Assembly (NCBI RefSeq): GCF_004345645.1
Contig: NZ_SLWS01000001.1
Span: 770,714-834,713, forward strand
Source of the DNA: Actinocrispum wychmicini
Lineage (GTDB): Bacteria > Actinomycetota > Actinomycetes > Mycobacteriales > Pseudonocardiaceae
DNA: 64,000 bases
Direction of reading: 5' to 3'
Of this stretch, positions 16,879 to 25,666 are shown piece by piece. Made by a program: the position numbers and the translations under genes. The notes under the pieces were generated by a model. It was not told the origin of the DNA, searched no databases, and saw nothing but the letters and a program-made list of their open reading frames with translations. The number at the start of each line of letters is the position of its first letter. The first letter of the stretch is position 1.

Positions 16879-17451
16879 TCAGGATTCGGGCTGTTCGCGT
16901 TCCCGCTCGGCGGCGAGCAGCTCGTCCACGGACGCCCGGCCTTCCCGGTAACGCTTGGCGATCTCCGCGTTGAGCAGGTCCATCACCACTTGGACCTGAC
17001 GGCGGCGCTGGGAGACCGAGGACTCCTCCTTGGCGTACGTCTGTAAGGCCAGCTCGAGCCGGTCGTCCGGCAGGGAACCGACGTCGGACAGGTCCGCATC
17101 GGAGACGAGGGCCTCCACGTGCCGGCGGTGCGCCTCGGCCCGGGACGGCTCCAGGGTCTGGTAGCGGCCCATGCCGGTGGCCGGGCCGACCGCGTTGTCC
17201 GCCAGGATCGAGGCCAGCTGTTCGACCACCGAGGCCGAACCGCCCTCGGTCCGGCGCTTCTGCTCGGCGCGCACGATGTCGATCCGACCGTGCAGCAGCC
17301 GGCGCAGATAGGACAGGTCGGTCTCCTCCTGCGCGGCATCGTCCCGCCGGCTCCGGACCTCGGCGAGGCCGAGCCGGTCCAGGCCCTCGATGTAGTCCGG
17401 GTCGAGCACGCGGTCGATGCGTCGGCGCCCACCAGGTCGGACTTCGATCAC
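16879..17451 (-). CDS. rsiG: RsiG-type c-di-GMP-binding anti-sigma factor (anti-WhiG)
   Basis: A 190-residue helical protein of the group long annotated as aerial mycelium formation protein. The c-di-GMP signature E-x3-S-x2-R-x3-Q-x3-D is present exactly at E143, S147, R150, Q154, D158. A second copy is at E43, S47, R50, H54, D58, with His where the consensus has Gln; the two copies are exactly 100 residues apart. In Streptomyces, RsiG loaded with two c-di-GMP molecules sequesters the sporulation sigma factor WhiG. I chose the GTG at 17451 because GGAGG lies 8 nt upstream; a TTG at 17469 would place this site inside the gene. WhiG is not in the window. Confidence 0.85.
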   Translation of the reverse strand: MIEVRPGGRRRIDRVLDPDYIEGLDRLGLAEVRSRRDDAAQEETDLSYLRRLLHGRIDIVRAEQKRRTEGGSASVVEQLASILADNAVGPATGMGRYQTLEPSRAEAHRRHVEALVSDADLSDVGSLPDDRLELALQTYAKEESSVSQRRRQVQVVMDLLNAEIAKRYREGRASVDELLAAEREREQPES

Positions 17452-17475
17452 GGGATCATCCTCCGGCAACCGCGC

Positions 17476-18333
17476 CTAGACCGCCACATCGGCCAGCCCC
17501 TTTTCACCCTTGACCCCCAGTAGTTCTCGGACCTGACCGGCCGCCAGCGGCGGCCGCTGGGCGATTCGGGCCAGCCCGGCCGCCCTCGCCACCAGTTGGG
17601 CGTTGTCCTTCACCCGCTCACCCCGGGCGTAGGTGATGGTGTCCTCCATCCCCACGCGGAGGTGACCACCGGCCGACAGGGACGCCAGCATCACCGGCAG
17701 GGTGGCCCGCCCGACGCCGGTGGCTGAGAACGTTGCGCCGTCCGGGACGAGGCGCATCGCGGCCACCAGGGTCTCGGCGTCGCCCGGCATCCCGCCGGGC
17801 ACACCCATCACCAGGTCGACGTGTACGTGCCCGCCGGCGGGCAGGCCGTGCTTGTCGAGCAGGCGGCGCAGGGTGGACAGTTGGCCGAGGTCGAAGATCT
17901 CGTACTCCGGGACGATCCCGCGCTCCAGCATCCGCTGGTGCAGCTCGACGATGAACTCCCAGCGGTTGAGGAAGACGTCGTCGCCGAAGTTGACCGTGCC
18001 CATCGTGCAGGAGGCCGAGTCCGGCAGCGCGTCAAGCACTCGCAGCCGGTCGGCCTCGGGGTCGGTCACCGCGCCGCCGGTGGACAGTTGAACGATCAGG
18101 TTCGTCTGTTCGCGCAGCGCGGCCACGGTGTCCTTGAGCCGACCGAGATCCAGGGTCGGCCTGGTGTCCTCGCCGCGGATGTGCACGTGGATCATGGCCG
18201 CGCCGACGCGCTCGCAGTCCTGTGCGGTGCTGACCAGCTCGGCCAAGGTCACCGGTAGGTTCGGCACGTCCGGCTTGGCGTGCTCGGCCCCGGTCGGCGC
18301 CACTGTGATGATCGTGCCTGTCGACTGGGGCAT
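17476..18333 (-). CDS. BKACE family enzyme (3-keto-5-aminohexanoate cleavage-like, DUF849)
   Basis: A 285-residue TIM-barrel enzyme. The zinc-binding HVH (GAAMIHVHIR) is near residue 48, with a second His pair in GGHVHVDLVMGVPGGMPGD. Family members condense a beta-keto acid with acetyl-CoA to give acetoacetate and a CoA ester; substrates range widely (3-keto-5-aminohexanoate, dehydrocarnitine and others). There are no lysine-fermentation or carnitine genes nearby, so the substrate is open. It is 24 bp upstream of rsiG on the same strand and may be co-transcribed. Confidence 0.87.
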   Translation of the reverse strand: MPQSTGTIITVAPTGAEHAKPDVPNLPVTLAELVSTAQDCERVGAAMIHVHIRGEDTRPTLDLGRLKDTVAALREQTNLIVQLSTGGAVTDPEADRLRVLDALPDSASCTMGTVNFGDDVFLNRWEFIVELHQRMLERGIVPEYEIFDLGQLSTLRRLLDKHGLPAGGHVHVDLVMGVPGGMPGDAETLVAAMRLVPDGATFSATGVGRATLPVMLASLSAGGHLRVGMEDTITYARGERVKDNAQLVARAAGLARIAQRPPLAAGQVRELLGVKGEKGLADVAV

Positions 18334-18476
18334 GGGTGGATAGTGACACAGCCACAGGGCGCCTGTCGTCGGGGAGGGGCCCTCGACAGACCTGCAGAAC
18401 CCGATTGTTGCAATCGTTCGCCGTATTACTCAAGAGCTCAACCAGTTTCTGGCCGCACTGTCGGACTTCTTGCTGA

Positions 18477-18504
18477 CGAACGGATGTGCCGGCTCGTCCG
18501 TTCG
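18477..18504. terminator. Hairpin downstream of the response regulator gene
   Basis: CGAACGGA (18477-18484) pairs with TCCGTTCG (18497-18504) across a 12-nt loop, just after the stop of the minus-strand regulator gene. An 8-bp stem without a U-tract is only a weak terminator. The rest of 18334-18508 shows nothing else I recognise. Confidence 0.4.
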
Positions 18505-18508
18505 GCTG

Positions 18509-19144
18509 TCACACGACAAGGCCAAGCCGGACCGCCAGAACCGCGAGCCGGACCCGGTTGTCGCACCGGGTCTTGGTCATGATGTTGGCCACGTGCGTCT
18601 TCACCGTCGTCACCCCGACATGCAGCTCCTCGCCGATCTGCGCGTTGGACATCCCGGCGCCGAGCAGGGCGAGCACGTCCAGTTCCCGGTCGGTCAGGTC
18701 CGGTTGGGCCGGTGCCGGCCGGGTCGCGGTCATTGCCCTGTCAACGATCCTGCGCAACACGGCCGGGCTGAACGGGCTCTCGCCCGCGACCACCTTGCGG
18801 ATCCCGTCGAGCAGATCCGCCGGGGCGACGTCCTTGGCGAGGAACCCGCACGCGCCCGCGGTGAGCGCCGGGTACACGTGGTCGTCATCGTCGAAAGTGG
18901 TCAGCACGAGCACTCTGGTCGCCGGCCGGATCTCCAGAATTCGTCTGGTGGCAGTGATTCCGTCCATTCCCGGCATCCTCAGGTCCATCAGCACGACATC
19001 CGGGACCGCGGTGGTGGCCACCGTGACGGCGTCCCGGCCGTTGTCCGCCTCGCCGACCACTTCGATGTCCGAAGTGGACTCACACAGCATCCGCAGCCCG
19101 GCCCGCGCGAGCTGTTGGTCGTCCACGAGCACCACCCTGATCAT
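18509..19144 (-). CDS. NarL/LuxR-family response regulator
   Basis: A 211-residue response regulator. The receiver domain has acidic VVLVDDQQ, phospho-acceptor Asp in VVLMDLRMPGMDG, Thr in VLVLTTFDDDD and Lys in GFLAKDVAP. The C-terminal LuxR helix-turn-helix reads LTDRELDVLALLGAGMSNAQ and TTVKTHVANI. It overlaps the histidine kinase gene upstream by 4 nt (ATGA), so the two form a cognate pair. Targets are unknown. Confidence 0.93.
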   Translation of the reverse strand: MIRVVLVDDQQLARAGLRMLCESTSDIEVVGEADNGRDAVTVATTAVPDVVLMDLRMPGMDGITATRRILEIRPATRVLVLTTFDDDDHVYPALTAGACGFLAKDVAPADLLDGIRKVVAGESPFSPAVLRRIVDRAMTATRPAPAQPDLTDRELDVLALLGAGMSNAQIGEELHVGVTTVKTHVANIMTKTRCDNRVRLAVLAVRLGLVV

Positions 19145-20220
19145 GCCGGCATCCTCGCGTGCACCAGCCAGCCCCGTCCGGTCGGCCCGGTGGTGAGCTG
19201 CCCGCCGACGAGCTCGACCCGTTCCCGCATCCCGATCAGGCCGTGTCCCGGCTCCGCCGGGACCGCCTGGCCGTCGTCGGACAGGGTCACCTCCACGGCA
19301 TCGCTTTTCTTACACACCAACAGGGTGACCTTCGCCCGCTCGCCGACGTGTTTGAGGACGTTCGTGAGTCCTTCTTGGACGACCCGGAGCACCGCCAGCC
19401 GCAGCACCCCCTCCAGATCCGCCACGTTCGTGTCGATGTGCGCGGTGACCCTGGGCCCGGCGGCCTCGATCCGGTCGACCGTGGCCCGCAACGCGGACGG
19501 CAGGTCGGTGACGGCTTCCTGGCCGCCTTCCGTGTCCCGCAACACGGTGACCAGCGTCCGCAGGTCGGCCATGGCCGCGATGCCGGACTCATGCACCTCT
19601 TTGAGGACCACGGCGACCTCCGGGTCCGGGTCCAGGGCGTGCCGCGCGGCGCCGATCCGCAGCACCATCGAGGCCACATGGTGCGCCACCAGGTCATGCA
19701 GTTCGCGGGCGATGGCCGTGCGCTCGTCGGCACGTGCCGCCTGTGCGTCGGCAGCCGCGCGTTCCTTTGCCTGCCAGGCGATCTCCTGCACGGACCGCAG
19801 GTGCAGGCCCACCAGGACGGGCAAGCCGATCAGCAGGATCGCGCGGAACAACATCGGCGCGACTCCGTCGAAGGGCGGTGTGAGCACGTTCGCCGAGAGG
19901 ACAGCCGCTGTTCCCACCCACACCTGCCAGCCGCTGCGGCGCCATGTCAGCTCGCCCAACGCGAAGAAACCGGCCATGTTCGCCACACCGGCACCGAGCG
20001 TGCCGCCCGGTGCCACGGCGAACAGGAAGGTCTGTAGCAGGGTGATCGCCAGCGGCCACTGGCCCTGCCGCACGATGAGGAGCGTCGAGACCGCCGTCAG
20101 CACCCAGTCGTTCGGTGTCGCGGCGACCTTTCCGTTGAGCAGCACCAGATACCCCATGGCCATGACCAGGGGGATCAGCCTGATGGGCTGGATCCATCGG
20201 CCGAGTGGTTCGCGTCGCAC
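19141..20220 (-). CDS. Sensor histidine kinase (NarL-partner, HisKA_3 type)
   Basis: A 359-residue kinase. The N-terminal third has about five hydrophobic segments (IPLVMAMGYLVLLNG, WVLTAVSTLLIV, ILLIGLPVLVGLHL and others) with little extracellular domain. The HisKA_3 phospho-acceptor His is in ERTAIARELHDLVAHHVASM, and the ATPase domain follows (N-box VVQEGLTNVLKHV, G-box GHGLIGMRERVELVGG). It is encoded before and overlaps its response regulator. The signal is likely membrane-related but unknown. The start is a GTG at 20220 and is not firmly fixed. Confidence 0.9.
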   Translation of the reverse strand: MRREPLGRWIQPIRLIPLVMAMGYLVLLNGKVAATPNDWVLTAVSTLLIVRQGQWPLAITLLQTFLFAVAPGGTLGAGVANMAGFFALGELTWRRSGWQVWVGTAAVLSANVLTPPFDGVAPMLFRAILLIGLPVLVGLHLRSVQEIAWQAKERAAADAQAARADERTAIARELHDLVAHHVASMVLRIGAARHALDPDPEVAVVLKEVHESGIAAMADLRTLVTVLRDTEGGQEAVTDLPSALRATVDRIEAAGPRVTAHIDTNVADLEGVLRLAVLRVVQEGLTNVLKHVGERAKVTLLVCKKSDAVEVTLSDDGQAVPAEPGHGLIGMRERVELVGGQLTTGPTGRGWLVHARMPA

Positions 20221-20327
20221 CCTTCGACGGTATGTCCGCCAGTAGGGGGCGCGCGTCCTCCCCAGGTAGGAAGGATCACGGCTCCTCGGCTGAGGTCACA
20301 GCGTCTGACCTCGACGAATGTGGCGGC

Positions 20328-20918
20328 ATGACCTCGCCGTACCAGACGTTCCTGTCCGCCGCGCTGCGCAGGCCGGCCACGATCGGGGCCGTCGCCCCCA
20401 GCTCCACCGGCCTGGCCGACCTGCTGGCCGCCGTCACACCCACCACTGGCCGGCCGGTGGTGGTCGAACTCGGTCCGGGCACCGGCTCGGTCAGCGAGGC
20501 GATCCAACGCCGGCTGCCGTCGGACGGCCGGCACGTCGCGGTGGAGATCGACCCGGAGATGGTGGTTTACCTGCGGTCGGCGCATCCCAAGTTGGAGGTT
20601 GCCCACGGTGACGCCGCGGACCTGCGTGCGGTTCTGGAAGGCCGTGGGGTGACGTGCGCCGACGCCGTGGTGAGCGGGTTGCCGTGGTCGCTGTTCCGGC
20701 CGGAGCGGCAACGGCAGATCCTGGACCACGTGGCCGCGCTGCTGACGCCGGGCGGGGCGTTCACCACGTTCGCCTACCGGCACGCGGGCGCGATGGCCGG
20801 TGCGCGTAGCTTCCACCGGCTGCTGGACGCCATGTTCGACGAGGTCATCGTCAGTCACACGGTGTGGTGGAACATGCCACCCGCCCGGATCTACGTGTGT
20901 CGCAGGCCACTCCTATGA
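20328..20918 (+). CDS. SAM-dependent methyltransferase (phospholipid N-methyltransferase-like)
   Basis: A 196-residue class I methyltransferase. The SAM-binding motif I is VVVELGPGTGSVSEAI with an acidic residue in VAVEIDPEMV, and ADAVVSGLPWSLF is the motif IV region. It resembles PmtA-like or rRNA-dimethyladenosine-like small enzymes. The early FLSAALRRPATIGAVAPSS is typical of phospholipid N-methyltransferase-like proteins, so a lipid substrate is possible. It overlaps the convergent ygfZ-like gene by 6 bp. Confidence 0.78.
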   Translation: MTSPYQTFLSAALRRPATIGAVAPSSTGLADLLAAVTPTTGRPVVVELGPGTGSVSEAIQRRLPSDGRHVAVEIDPEMVVYLRSAHPKLEVAHGDAADLRAVLEGRGVTCADAVVSGLPWSLFRPERQRQILDHVAALLTPGGAFTTFAYRHAGAMAGARSFHRLLDAMFDEVIVSHTVWWNMPPARIYVCRRPLL

Positions 20919-21989
20919 GCTGTGCAGCCGTTTGACGGCTTCCCGGCCGAGGCCCGGGGTGTCCGGCGGAATCGAGTCGGGATCGATCGCGGCCGGGCCA
21001 CCGGCCGCGGTCAGCTCGGTGTCCGGGGTCACCGACCGCTTGAGCAGAGCCAGCGCGATGGGGCCGAGTTCATGGTGCTGCGCCACGGTTCCCACCCGGC
21101 CGACGCTCTTCTCGCCGGCCAGCACCGGGTCACCGGTCACCGGCAACGCGTCCGCGGAGCCGTCCAGGTGCAGCAGCACCATCCGGCGCGGCGGCCGGCC
21201 GATGTTGTGCACTTTGGACACTGTCTCCTGGCCGCGGTAGCAGCCCTTCGCCACGTGCGCGGCCACCGGGACCCAGTTGACCTCGTGCGGGATCGTCCGG
21301 TCGTCGGTGTCCACACCGACCCGTGGCCGCAACGCCTCCACGCGCAACGCCTCGTAACCCCAACTGCCCATGGGCCGGGCGCCGGCCGTCGTCAGCCGCT
21401 CCCACCAGTCGACCCGGGAACCGCTTGGCACCAACAGATCGAACGACCCGGGCATCCGGCGGACCAACACGTCGGTGCCTGACACGGCGTACGTGTCGGC
21501 CGGCACGTCCAGCCCCACTGACGTGAGCAGGTCCGTGGCCGACGGGCCGATCAGGGACAGCACGGCCTTCTCGGCGGTCGCGTCGCGGGGTTCGACCTTC
21601 GTCCAGAACACCATGGACCGCAGGTATTCCAGCAACGACTGACGGTCACCGCGGGCTCCGGTCGCGGTCGCGCCCGGTTCGGTGTCCAGCCACACCGTGT
21701 CACCGACGTGCGCCAGCACCATGTGCGCGTCCACCCGGCCCTGGCTGTCGAGCACCAGCGCCTCGGTGCCCATGCCGGCTGGCAGGTCGCTGACGTGCTG
21801 GGAGATCATCAGGTGCAGCCAGCTCAGCCGCTCCTCGCCGGGGACCGCGATCACCTCCCGGTTCGACCGGTCGACCACGGCCACCGAGCGGGCCGCCGCG
21901 CGCTGCTCGCCGAACGGGTCACCGAAGTGCCAGGGGACGCCGAGGTCCGGTGTCGGCTCCTGCGGCGGCACGGCTCCTGGCAACGTCAC
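20913..21989 (-). CDS. ygfZ: YgfZ/CAF17-like folate-binding protein
   Basis: A 358-residue GcvT-fold protein with the diagnostic signature KGCYRGQE (AAHVAKGCYRGQETVSKVHN). YgfZ proteins bind folate and help assemble or repair certain iron-sulfur enzymes; they lack aminomethyltransferase activity. The GTG start directly abuts the stop of the Fur-family gene, so translation is probably coupled. As I recall, it is the first gene of a core block also seen in mycobacteria (Rv0811c-like). Confidence 0.92.
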   Translation of the reverse strand: MTLPGAVPPQEPTPDLGVPWHFGDPFGEQRAAARSVAVVDRSNREVIAVPGEERLSWLHLMISQHVSDLPAGMGTEALVLDSQGRVDAHMVLAHVGDTVWLDTEPGATATGARGDRQSLLEYLRSMVFWTKVEPRDATAEKAVLSLIGPSATDLLTSVGLDVPADTYAVSGTDVLVRRMPGSFDLLVPSGSRVDWWERLTTAGARPMGSWGYEALRVEALRPRVGVDTDDRTIPHEVNWVPVAAHVAKGCYRGQETVSKVHNIGRPPRRMVLLHLDGSADALPVTGDPVLAGEKSVGRVGTVAQHHELGPIALALLKRSVTPDTELTAAGGPAAIDPDSIPPDTPGLGREAVKRLHSS

Positions 21990-22427
21990 TTAGTTCTCCC
22001 CGTTCAGGCAGTTCCGGCACGTGCCGGACAACGCGACATGGCTCGCGTCGAGTTTGAACCCGTACCGCGCGCTCAGTGTTCCCGAGAGCTCGTCGAGCAG
22101 GCCGCATGGCACCTCTTCGACACTGTCACACCTGTGGCACACCAGGTGCACATGCTCGTGGTCACGGGCCGAGTACGTGGGCGCGCCGTGGCCGATGTGC
22201 GCGTGCCGCACCAGCCCGAGCTGTTCCAGCAGGTCAAGGGTGCGGTAGATGGTGGTGATGTTGACCGTGGGTGTGGTCTGCTGCACGTGCTTGCAGACCT
22301 GTTCCGGCGTGGAGTGGTCGAGCGCCACGACCGCGTCCAGCACAAGTTGACGCTGTGGCGTCATCCGCATACCGCGCTGATGTAGCGTCGAACGAAGCGC
22401 GGCTCGTTCGTTGTGAGTTACCTCCAC
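21990..22427 (-). CDS. Fur-family metalloregulator
   Basis: A 145-residue Fur superfamily protein. The winged helix includes RMTPQRQLVLDAVVALDHST and NITTIYRTLDLLEQLGLV. The regulatory metal site is seen as DHEHVHLVCHRCD, and a structural zinc site is formed by CHRC and CRNC pairs. Whether it senses iron, zinc, nickel or peroxide cannot be decided; the Cys4 zinc site is common to all. The GTG start at 22427 is divergent from pabC. Confidence 0.9.
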   Translation of the reverse strand: MEVTHNERAALRSTLHQRGMRMTPQRQLVLDAVVALDHSTPEQVCKHVQQTTPTVNITTIYRTLDLLEQLGLVRHAHIGHGAPTYSARDHEHVHLVCHRCDSVEEVPCGLLDELSGTLSARYGFKLDASHVALSGTCRNCLNGEN

Positions 22428-22462
22428 ACCGTTACATGGTAGGCGTGAGTAGGGTCAAGGTC

Positions 22463-23305
22463 ATGCGCGTGCTCGCTCTCCTCGACGGAACACTGGCCGA
22501 TCCCGAGACTCCCCTGATCCGGGTGGACGACCTTGGGCTGATGCGCGGGGACGGGATCTTCGAAACCGTCCTCGTCGTCGACGGCAAGCCCCGCGAGCTG
22601 GGGCCGCACTTCGACCGCCTGGTCCGCTCCGCGGCCATGCTGGACCTGCCGACCCCGGACCGCGCCGCGTTCGACCGCGCCACCCAGGCCGTCATCGACG
22701 CCTGGACCGGCGGCAGCGAAATGGCACTCAAATGGGTGTACACCCGGGGCATCGAAGGCGGCGACGGCACCCCCACGGGCTTCGCGCTCGGCCTCGAGAT
22801 CGCCGAGAAGGTCAAGCGCCAGCGCGCCGAAGGCATCGCCGCGATCACCCTGGAACGCGGCGGCGACCAAGACCTCGCCAAGCGGGCCCCATGGCTCCTG
22901 CTGGGCGCCAAGACCCTGTCGTACGCGGTCAACATGGCCGGCCTCCGCGAGGCCGACCGGCGCGGCGCGGCCGAGGTCATCTTCACCACGTCCGACGACT
23001 TCGTGCTGGAAGGCCCCACATCAACCCTGGTCGCGGCCACCGGCAAGACCCTGCGTACACCGCCAACCGGCCTCGGCATCCTGCCCGGCACCACCCAGGC
23101 TGCCCTGTTCCGGGCGGCCGAGCGGGAAGGCTGGGCGGTGAAGACCGAGCCGCTGCGCATCGCCGAGCTCAAGGAGGCGGACGGCCTGTTCCTGGCCTCC
23201 AGCGTCCGCAAGGTCACCCGGATCCACACCCTGGACGGCGAGCAGCTCGCCGACAGCACGGAGCTGCACGGCGAGCTGACCCGTCTCTACAACTCGGAGT
23301 ACTAG
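22463..23305 (+). CDS. pabC: Class IV aminotransferase, probable 4-amino-4-deoxychorismate lyase
   Basis: A 280-residue fold-type IV PLP enzyme. LMRGDGIFETVLVVDG is the family N-terminal motif, the PLP Lys is probably in LLGAKTLSYAVNMAGL, and the cofactor-phosphate region is FVLEGPTSTLVA. It would release p-aminobenzoate and pyruvate from aminodeoxychorismate for folate. Its position beside a folate-binding ygfZ and the mycobacterial-like order (Rv0812) supports this; a branched-chain aminotransferase is the alternative. The ATG at 22463 is preferred to a GTG 18 nt upstream. It overlaps the chitinase stop by 4 bp. Confidence 0.85.
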   Translation: MRVLALLDGTLADPETPLIRVDDLGLMRGDGIFETVLVVDGKPRELGPHFDRLVRSAAMLDLPTPDRAAFDRATQAVIDAWTGGSEMALKWVYTRGIEGGDGTPTGFALGLEIAEKVKRQRAEGIAAITLERGGDQDLAKRAPWLLLGAKTLSYAVNMAGLREADRRGAAEVIFTTSDDFVLEGPTSTLVAATGKTLRTPPTGLGILPGTTQAALFRAAEREGWAVKTEPLRIAELKEADGLFLASSVRKVTRIHTLDGEQLADSTELHGELTRLYNSEY

Positions 23306-25554
23306 TTCCGCAGACCGGTGTCGACGGCGGTGAGCAGGGAGCCCGGGTCACCGGACATCTCCCATGCCATCGCGCCGAGCAGGCCCTTGCTCTTGATCCA
23401 CGCCGTCTTCTGGCCGATCGACCACGTGTCGTCGAACGTCCACCACTGGTTGCCGGTGTAGCAGTACGACGCTACGGCGACCGTGTCGTGGAAGACCGTG
23501 CAGCCGGGGACCGAGGAGACCAGGTTCGCGTAGCCGCGGGTGCCGGCCTCTTCGGCGAACTGGCCGGGTGCCGCGCCGTTCGCGGCCTGCCAGGCGCCGT
23601 GCTTGGCGCCGTCGGTCACGCCCTGCCAGCCTCGGCCGTAGAACGCCAGGCCCACGGTCAGCTTCCGGGGATTGACCCCGGCGTCGGTGTACGCCTTGAT
23701 GGCCGACTCGACGCTGAAGTGGAACGAGTACGGGTCGGCCGGGTCGGCGAACAGGTTGGCCTGGTGGCCGGTCCGGTTCGGCTCCCACGAGTTGTCACTG
23801 CCGGAGCCGTGGAAGTCGTAGCCCTGCACGTTCGCGATGTCCAGCGAGTTGAACACCTTGGTGACGTCCCAGCCGGCGGCCACCTTGGCCGGGTCGGCCG
23901 GGGTGAACGCGGTCAGCTGGTAGCGCTTGCCGGTGGTGGCGCCGTACGCGTCGAGTTGCGTGCGGAACTCCGCCAGCAGTGCGGTCAGGTTGTTCTTGTC
24001 GTTGGCACTGAAGTGGTTGCCGGGGTGTCCTTCGGCGCCCGGCCACTCCCAGTCGATGTCGATGCCGTCGAACACGCCCGCGCCGGAACCCGGCCCGCCG
24101 GCGCCGCCGGCCGAGACGAGGTTGCCCTTGATCCAGGTGTCGATGCAGGACGACACGAACTTCTTCCGGGACGCGTCGGTCGCGGCCAGGTCCGAGAAGT
24201 ACTTCGAGTAGGTCCAGCCGCCGAGGGAGACCAGCACCTTCAGGTTCGGGTTGAGCTTCTTCAACTTCTTGACCTGGTTGAGGTTCCCGCGCAACGGCTC
24301 GAACCCGGTGTCGCCGACCCCGTCCACCGACTGACCCGCCGCGAACCCACGGCCGTAGTCGGCTTCCGCGTCACCGGCGCCGTCACCCTGGTTCGGGTCC
24401 TCCGGGTCCGCGGTCGTGCCCTTGGTGACACCGGACAGGCACGTCAGGTTCTTCGGGTCGACGTTCTCGAACGCGTACAGCAGGTGCGTGAGTTTCGCGG
24501 CGGCGCCGGACGTCTGCAGGTTGCGCACGAAGTACTGCCGGCCGTAGATGCCCCACTGCACGAAGTACGCCACCTTCGCGTACCCGCTCACGATGTCCGC
24601 TGTGGACGCGGTGACCGTGTTGCTCGCGGCCGAGGTGTTGTCGAAGCCGTCCCGGGCACGGACCGCGAAACTGTACTGAGTGGACGGTGACAGGCCGCTG
24701 ACCTTCGCCGACGTTCCGGTGACGGTCATGGCGAGCGTGGTGCCGCGGTACACGTCGTACGCCACGACCCCGGTGTTGTCCGTGGACGCGGTCCACGCCA
24801 ACGAGATACTGCCCGCGTCCACCCCGGTGGCGCGCAGGCTGCCCGGCGCGGTCGGCGCCTGGGTGTCGTCACTCGGGTTGTTCGTCGTCACTGACAACGG
24901 CGCCGAGTTGGCTGACTTGTTGTTCTTCCGGTCCTTCGCGAGGACCGAGAACGAGTACGCGGTGTTCGGCGTGAGACCGGTGATGGTCGCCGTCGTGTCC
25001 GTCGGTGACGCGACGAGCGTGGTGCCGTTGTACACCTCGTAGCCGACGACCGGGAGTGAACCGGCTCCGGCGGCGTTCCATGTCAACGTGACCGTCTTGG
25101 TCGTCTTGACGGTGGCGCGCAGGTTCGTCGGCGCGGACGGTGGGGTCTCGGCCGACCCGTCACAGTTGCCGTCGTCGATCCGGCACTGGGTCGGTGTCAC
25201 CGCGCTGGTGAACCGGACGGTCGGGCTGTACGGGTACGTGGACCGGCCGGCCCCGAGGGAGTTGATGTAGTACGCCGGGGTGACGGTCACGGACGTGCCG
25301 GACTGGCTGACGGTGTCGTTCTCACCGGTGGACGCGGTGACGCCGGCCGGGACCTCGAACGTGATCGCCCATCCGGTGACGGTCGCCGAACCGGCGTTGG
25401 TGACTGTGTACGTGCCCACGTTGCCGGACAAGGCGAAGGCGGCCCGCAGGCTGCCGGCCGCCAACGCGGGCGTGCTCAGGGCGACCGTGCCGGCTATGGC
25501 CAGCACCAGCGTCGCCAACAGGGACAGGACTCTGGAGCGAGGTGGTGAAGACAT
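23302..25554 (-). CDS. Secreted GH18 chitinase with carbohydrate-binding and two FN3 domains
   Basis: A 750-residue exported enzyme. A signal peptide (to about residue 32, STPALAA) is followed by a cellulose/chitin-binding-type beta domain (about 33-135), two fibronectin type III domains (about 140-230 and 235-320, starting PSAPTNLRA and PTAPGSLRA) and a GH18 barrel (about 325-750). The catalytic DxxDxDxE motif is intact in FDGIDIDWEWPG, and VLVSLGGWTYS is the SxGG motif. It would degrade chitin outside the cell. A DasR-type operator lies 34 bp upstream, predicting induction by N-acetylglucosamine/chitin. The ATG at 25554 follows GAGGAA. Confidence 0.95.
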   Translation of the reverse strand: MSSPPRSRVLSLLATLVLAIAGTVALSTPALAAGSLRAAFALSGNVGTYTVTNAGSATVTGWAITFEVPAGVTASTGENDTVSQSGTSVTVTPAYYINSLGAGRSTYPYSPTVRFTSAVTPTQCRIDDGNCDGSAETPPSAPTNLRATVKTTKTVTLTWNAAGAGSLPVVGYEVYNGTTLVASPTDTTATITGLTPNTAYSFSVLAKDRKNNKSANSAPLSVTTNNPSDDTQAPTAPGSLRATGVDAGSISLAWTASTDNTGVVAYDVYRGTTLAMTVTGTSAKVSGLSPSTQYSFAVRARDGFDNTSAASNTVTASTADIVSGYAKVAYFVQWGIYGRQYFVRNLQTSGAAAKLTHLLYAFENVDPKNLTCLSGVTKGTTADPEDPNQGDGAGDAEADYGRGFAAGQSVDGVGDTGFEPLRGNLNQVKKLKKLNPNLKVLVSLGGWTYSKYFSDLAATDASRKKFVSSCIDTWIKGNLVSAGGAGGPGSGAGVFDGIDIDWEWPGAEGHPGNHFSANDKNNLTALLAEFRTQLDAYGATTGKRYQLTAFTPADPAKVAAGWDVTKVFNSLDIANVQGYDFHGSGSDNSWEPNRTGHQANLFADPADPYSFHFSVESAIKAYTDAGVNPRKLTVGLAFYGRGWQGVTDGAKHGAWQAANGAAPGQFAEEAGTRGYANLVSSVPGCTVFHDTVAVASYCYTGNQWWTFDDTWSIGQKTAWIKSKGLLGAMAWEMSGDPGSLLTAVDTGLRN

Positions 25555-25587
25555 GGCAGGGGTTCCTCACACCTTGATGATCCCAAC

Positions 25588-25603
25588 AGTGGTCTAGACC
25601 AGA
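25588..25603. promoter_or_regulatory. DasR-responsive element (dre) upstream of the chitinase
   Basis: AGTGGTCTAGACCAGA matches the consensus as I know it (A-C/G-TGGTCTAGACCA-A/C/G-T) at 14 or more of 16 positions, with the core palindrome TGGTCTAGACCA perfect. In Streptomyces, DasR bound here represses chitinase genes until amino-sugar phosphates release it. Confidence 0.88.
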
Positions 25604-25666
25604 TTGCGGGGATGTGAACATCCGCACAACGGGACCCCTGAGTTGTGCTGCATAGCGAAACGCTCG

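Noticed and set aside
18470..20245. A 591-codon plus-strand frame opposite the two-component genes
   Set aside because: The minus strand encodes complete response-regulator and kinase motifs; this frame has none.
22732..24690. A 652-codon plus-strand frame running through pabC and antisense to the chitinase
   Set aside because: It has no recognisable domain, crosses two convincing genes, and has the Arg/Gly/Pro composition of out-of-frame high-GC DNA.
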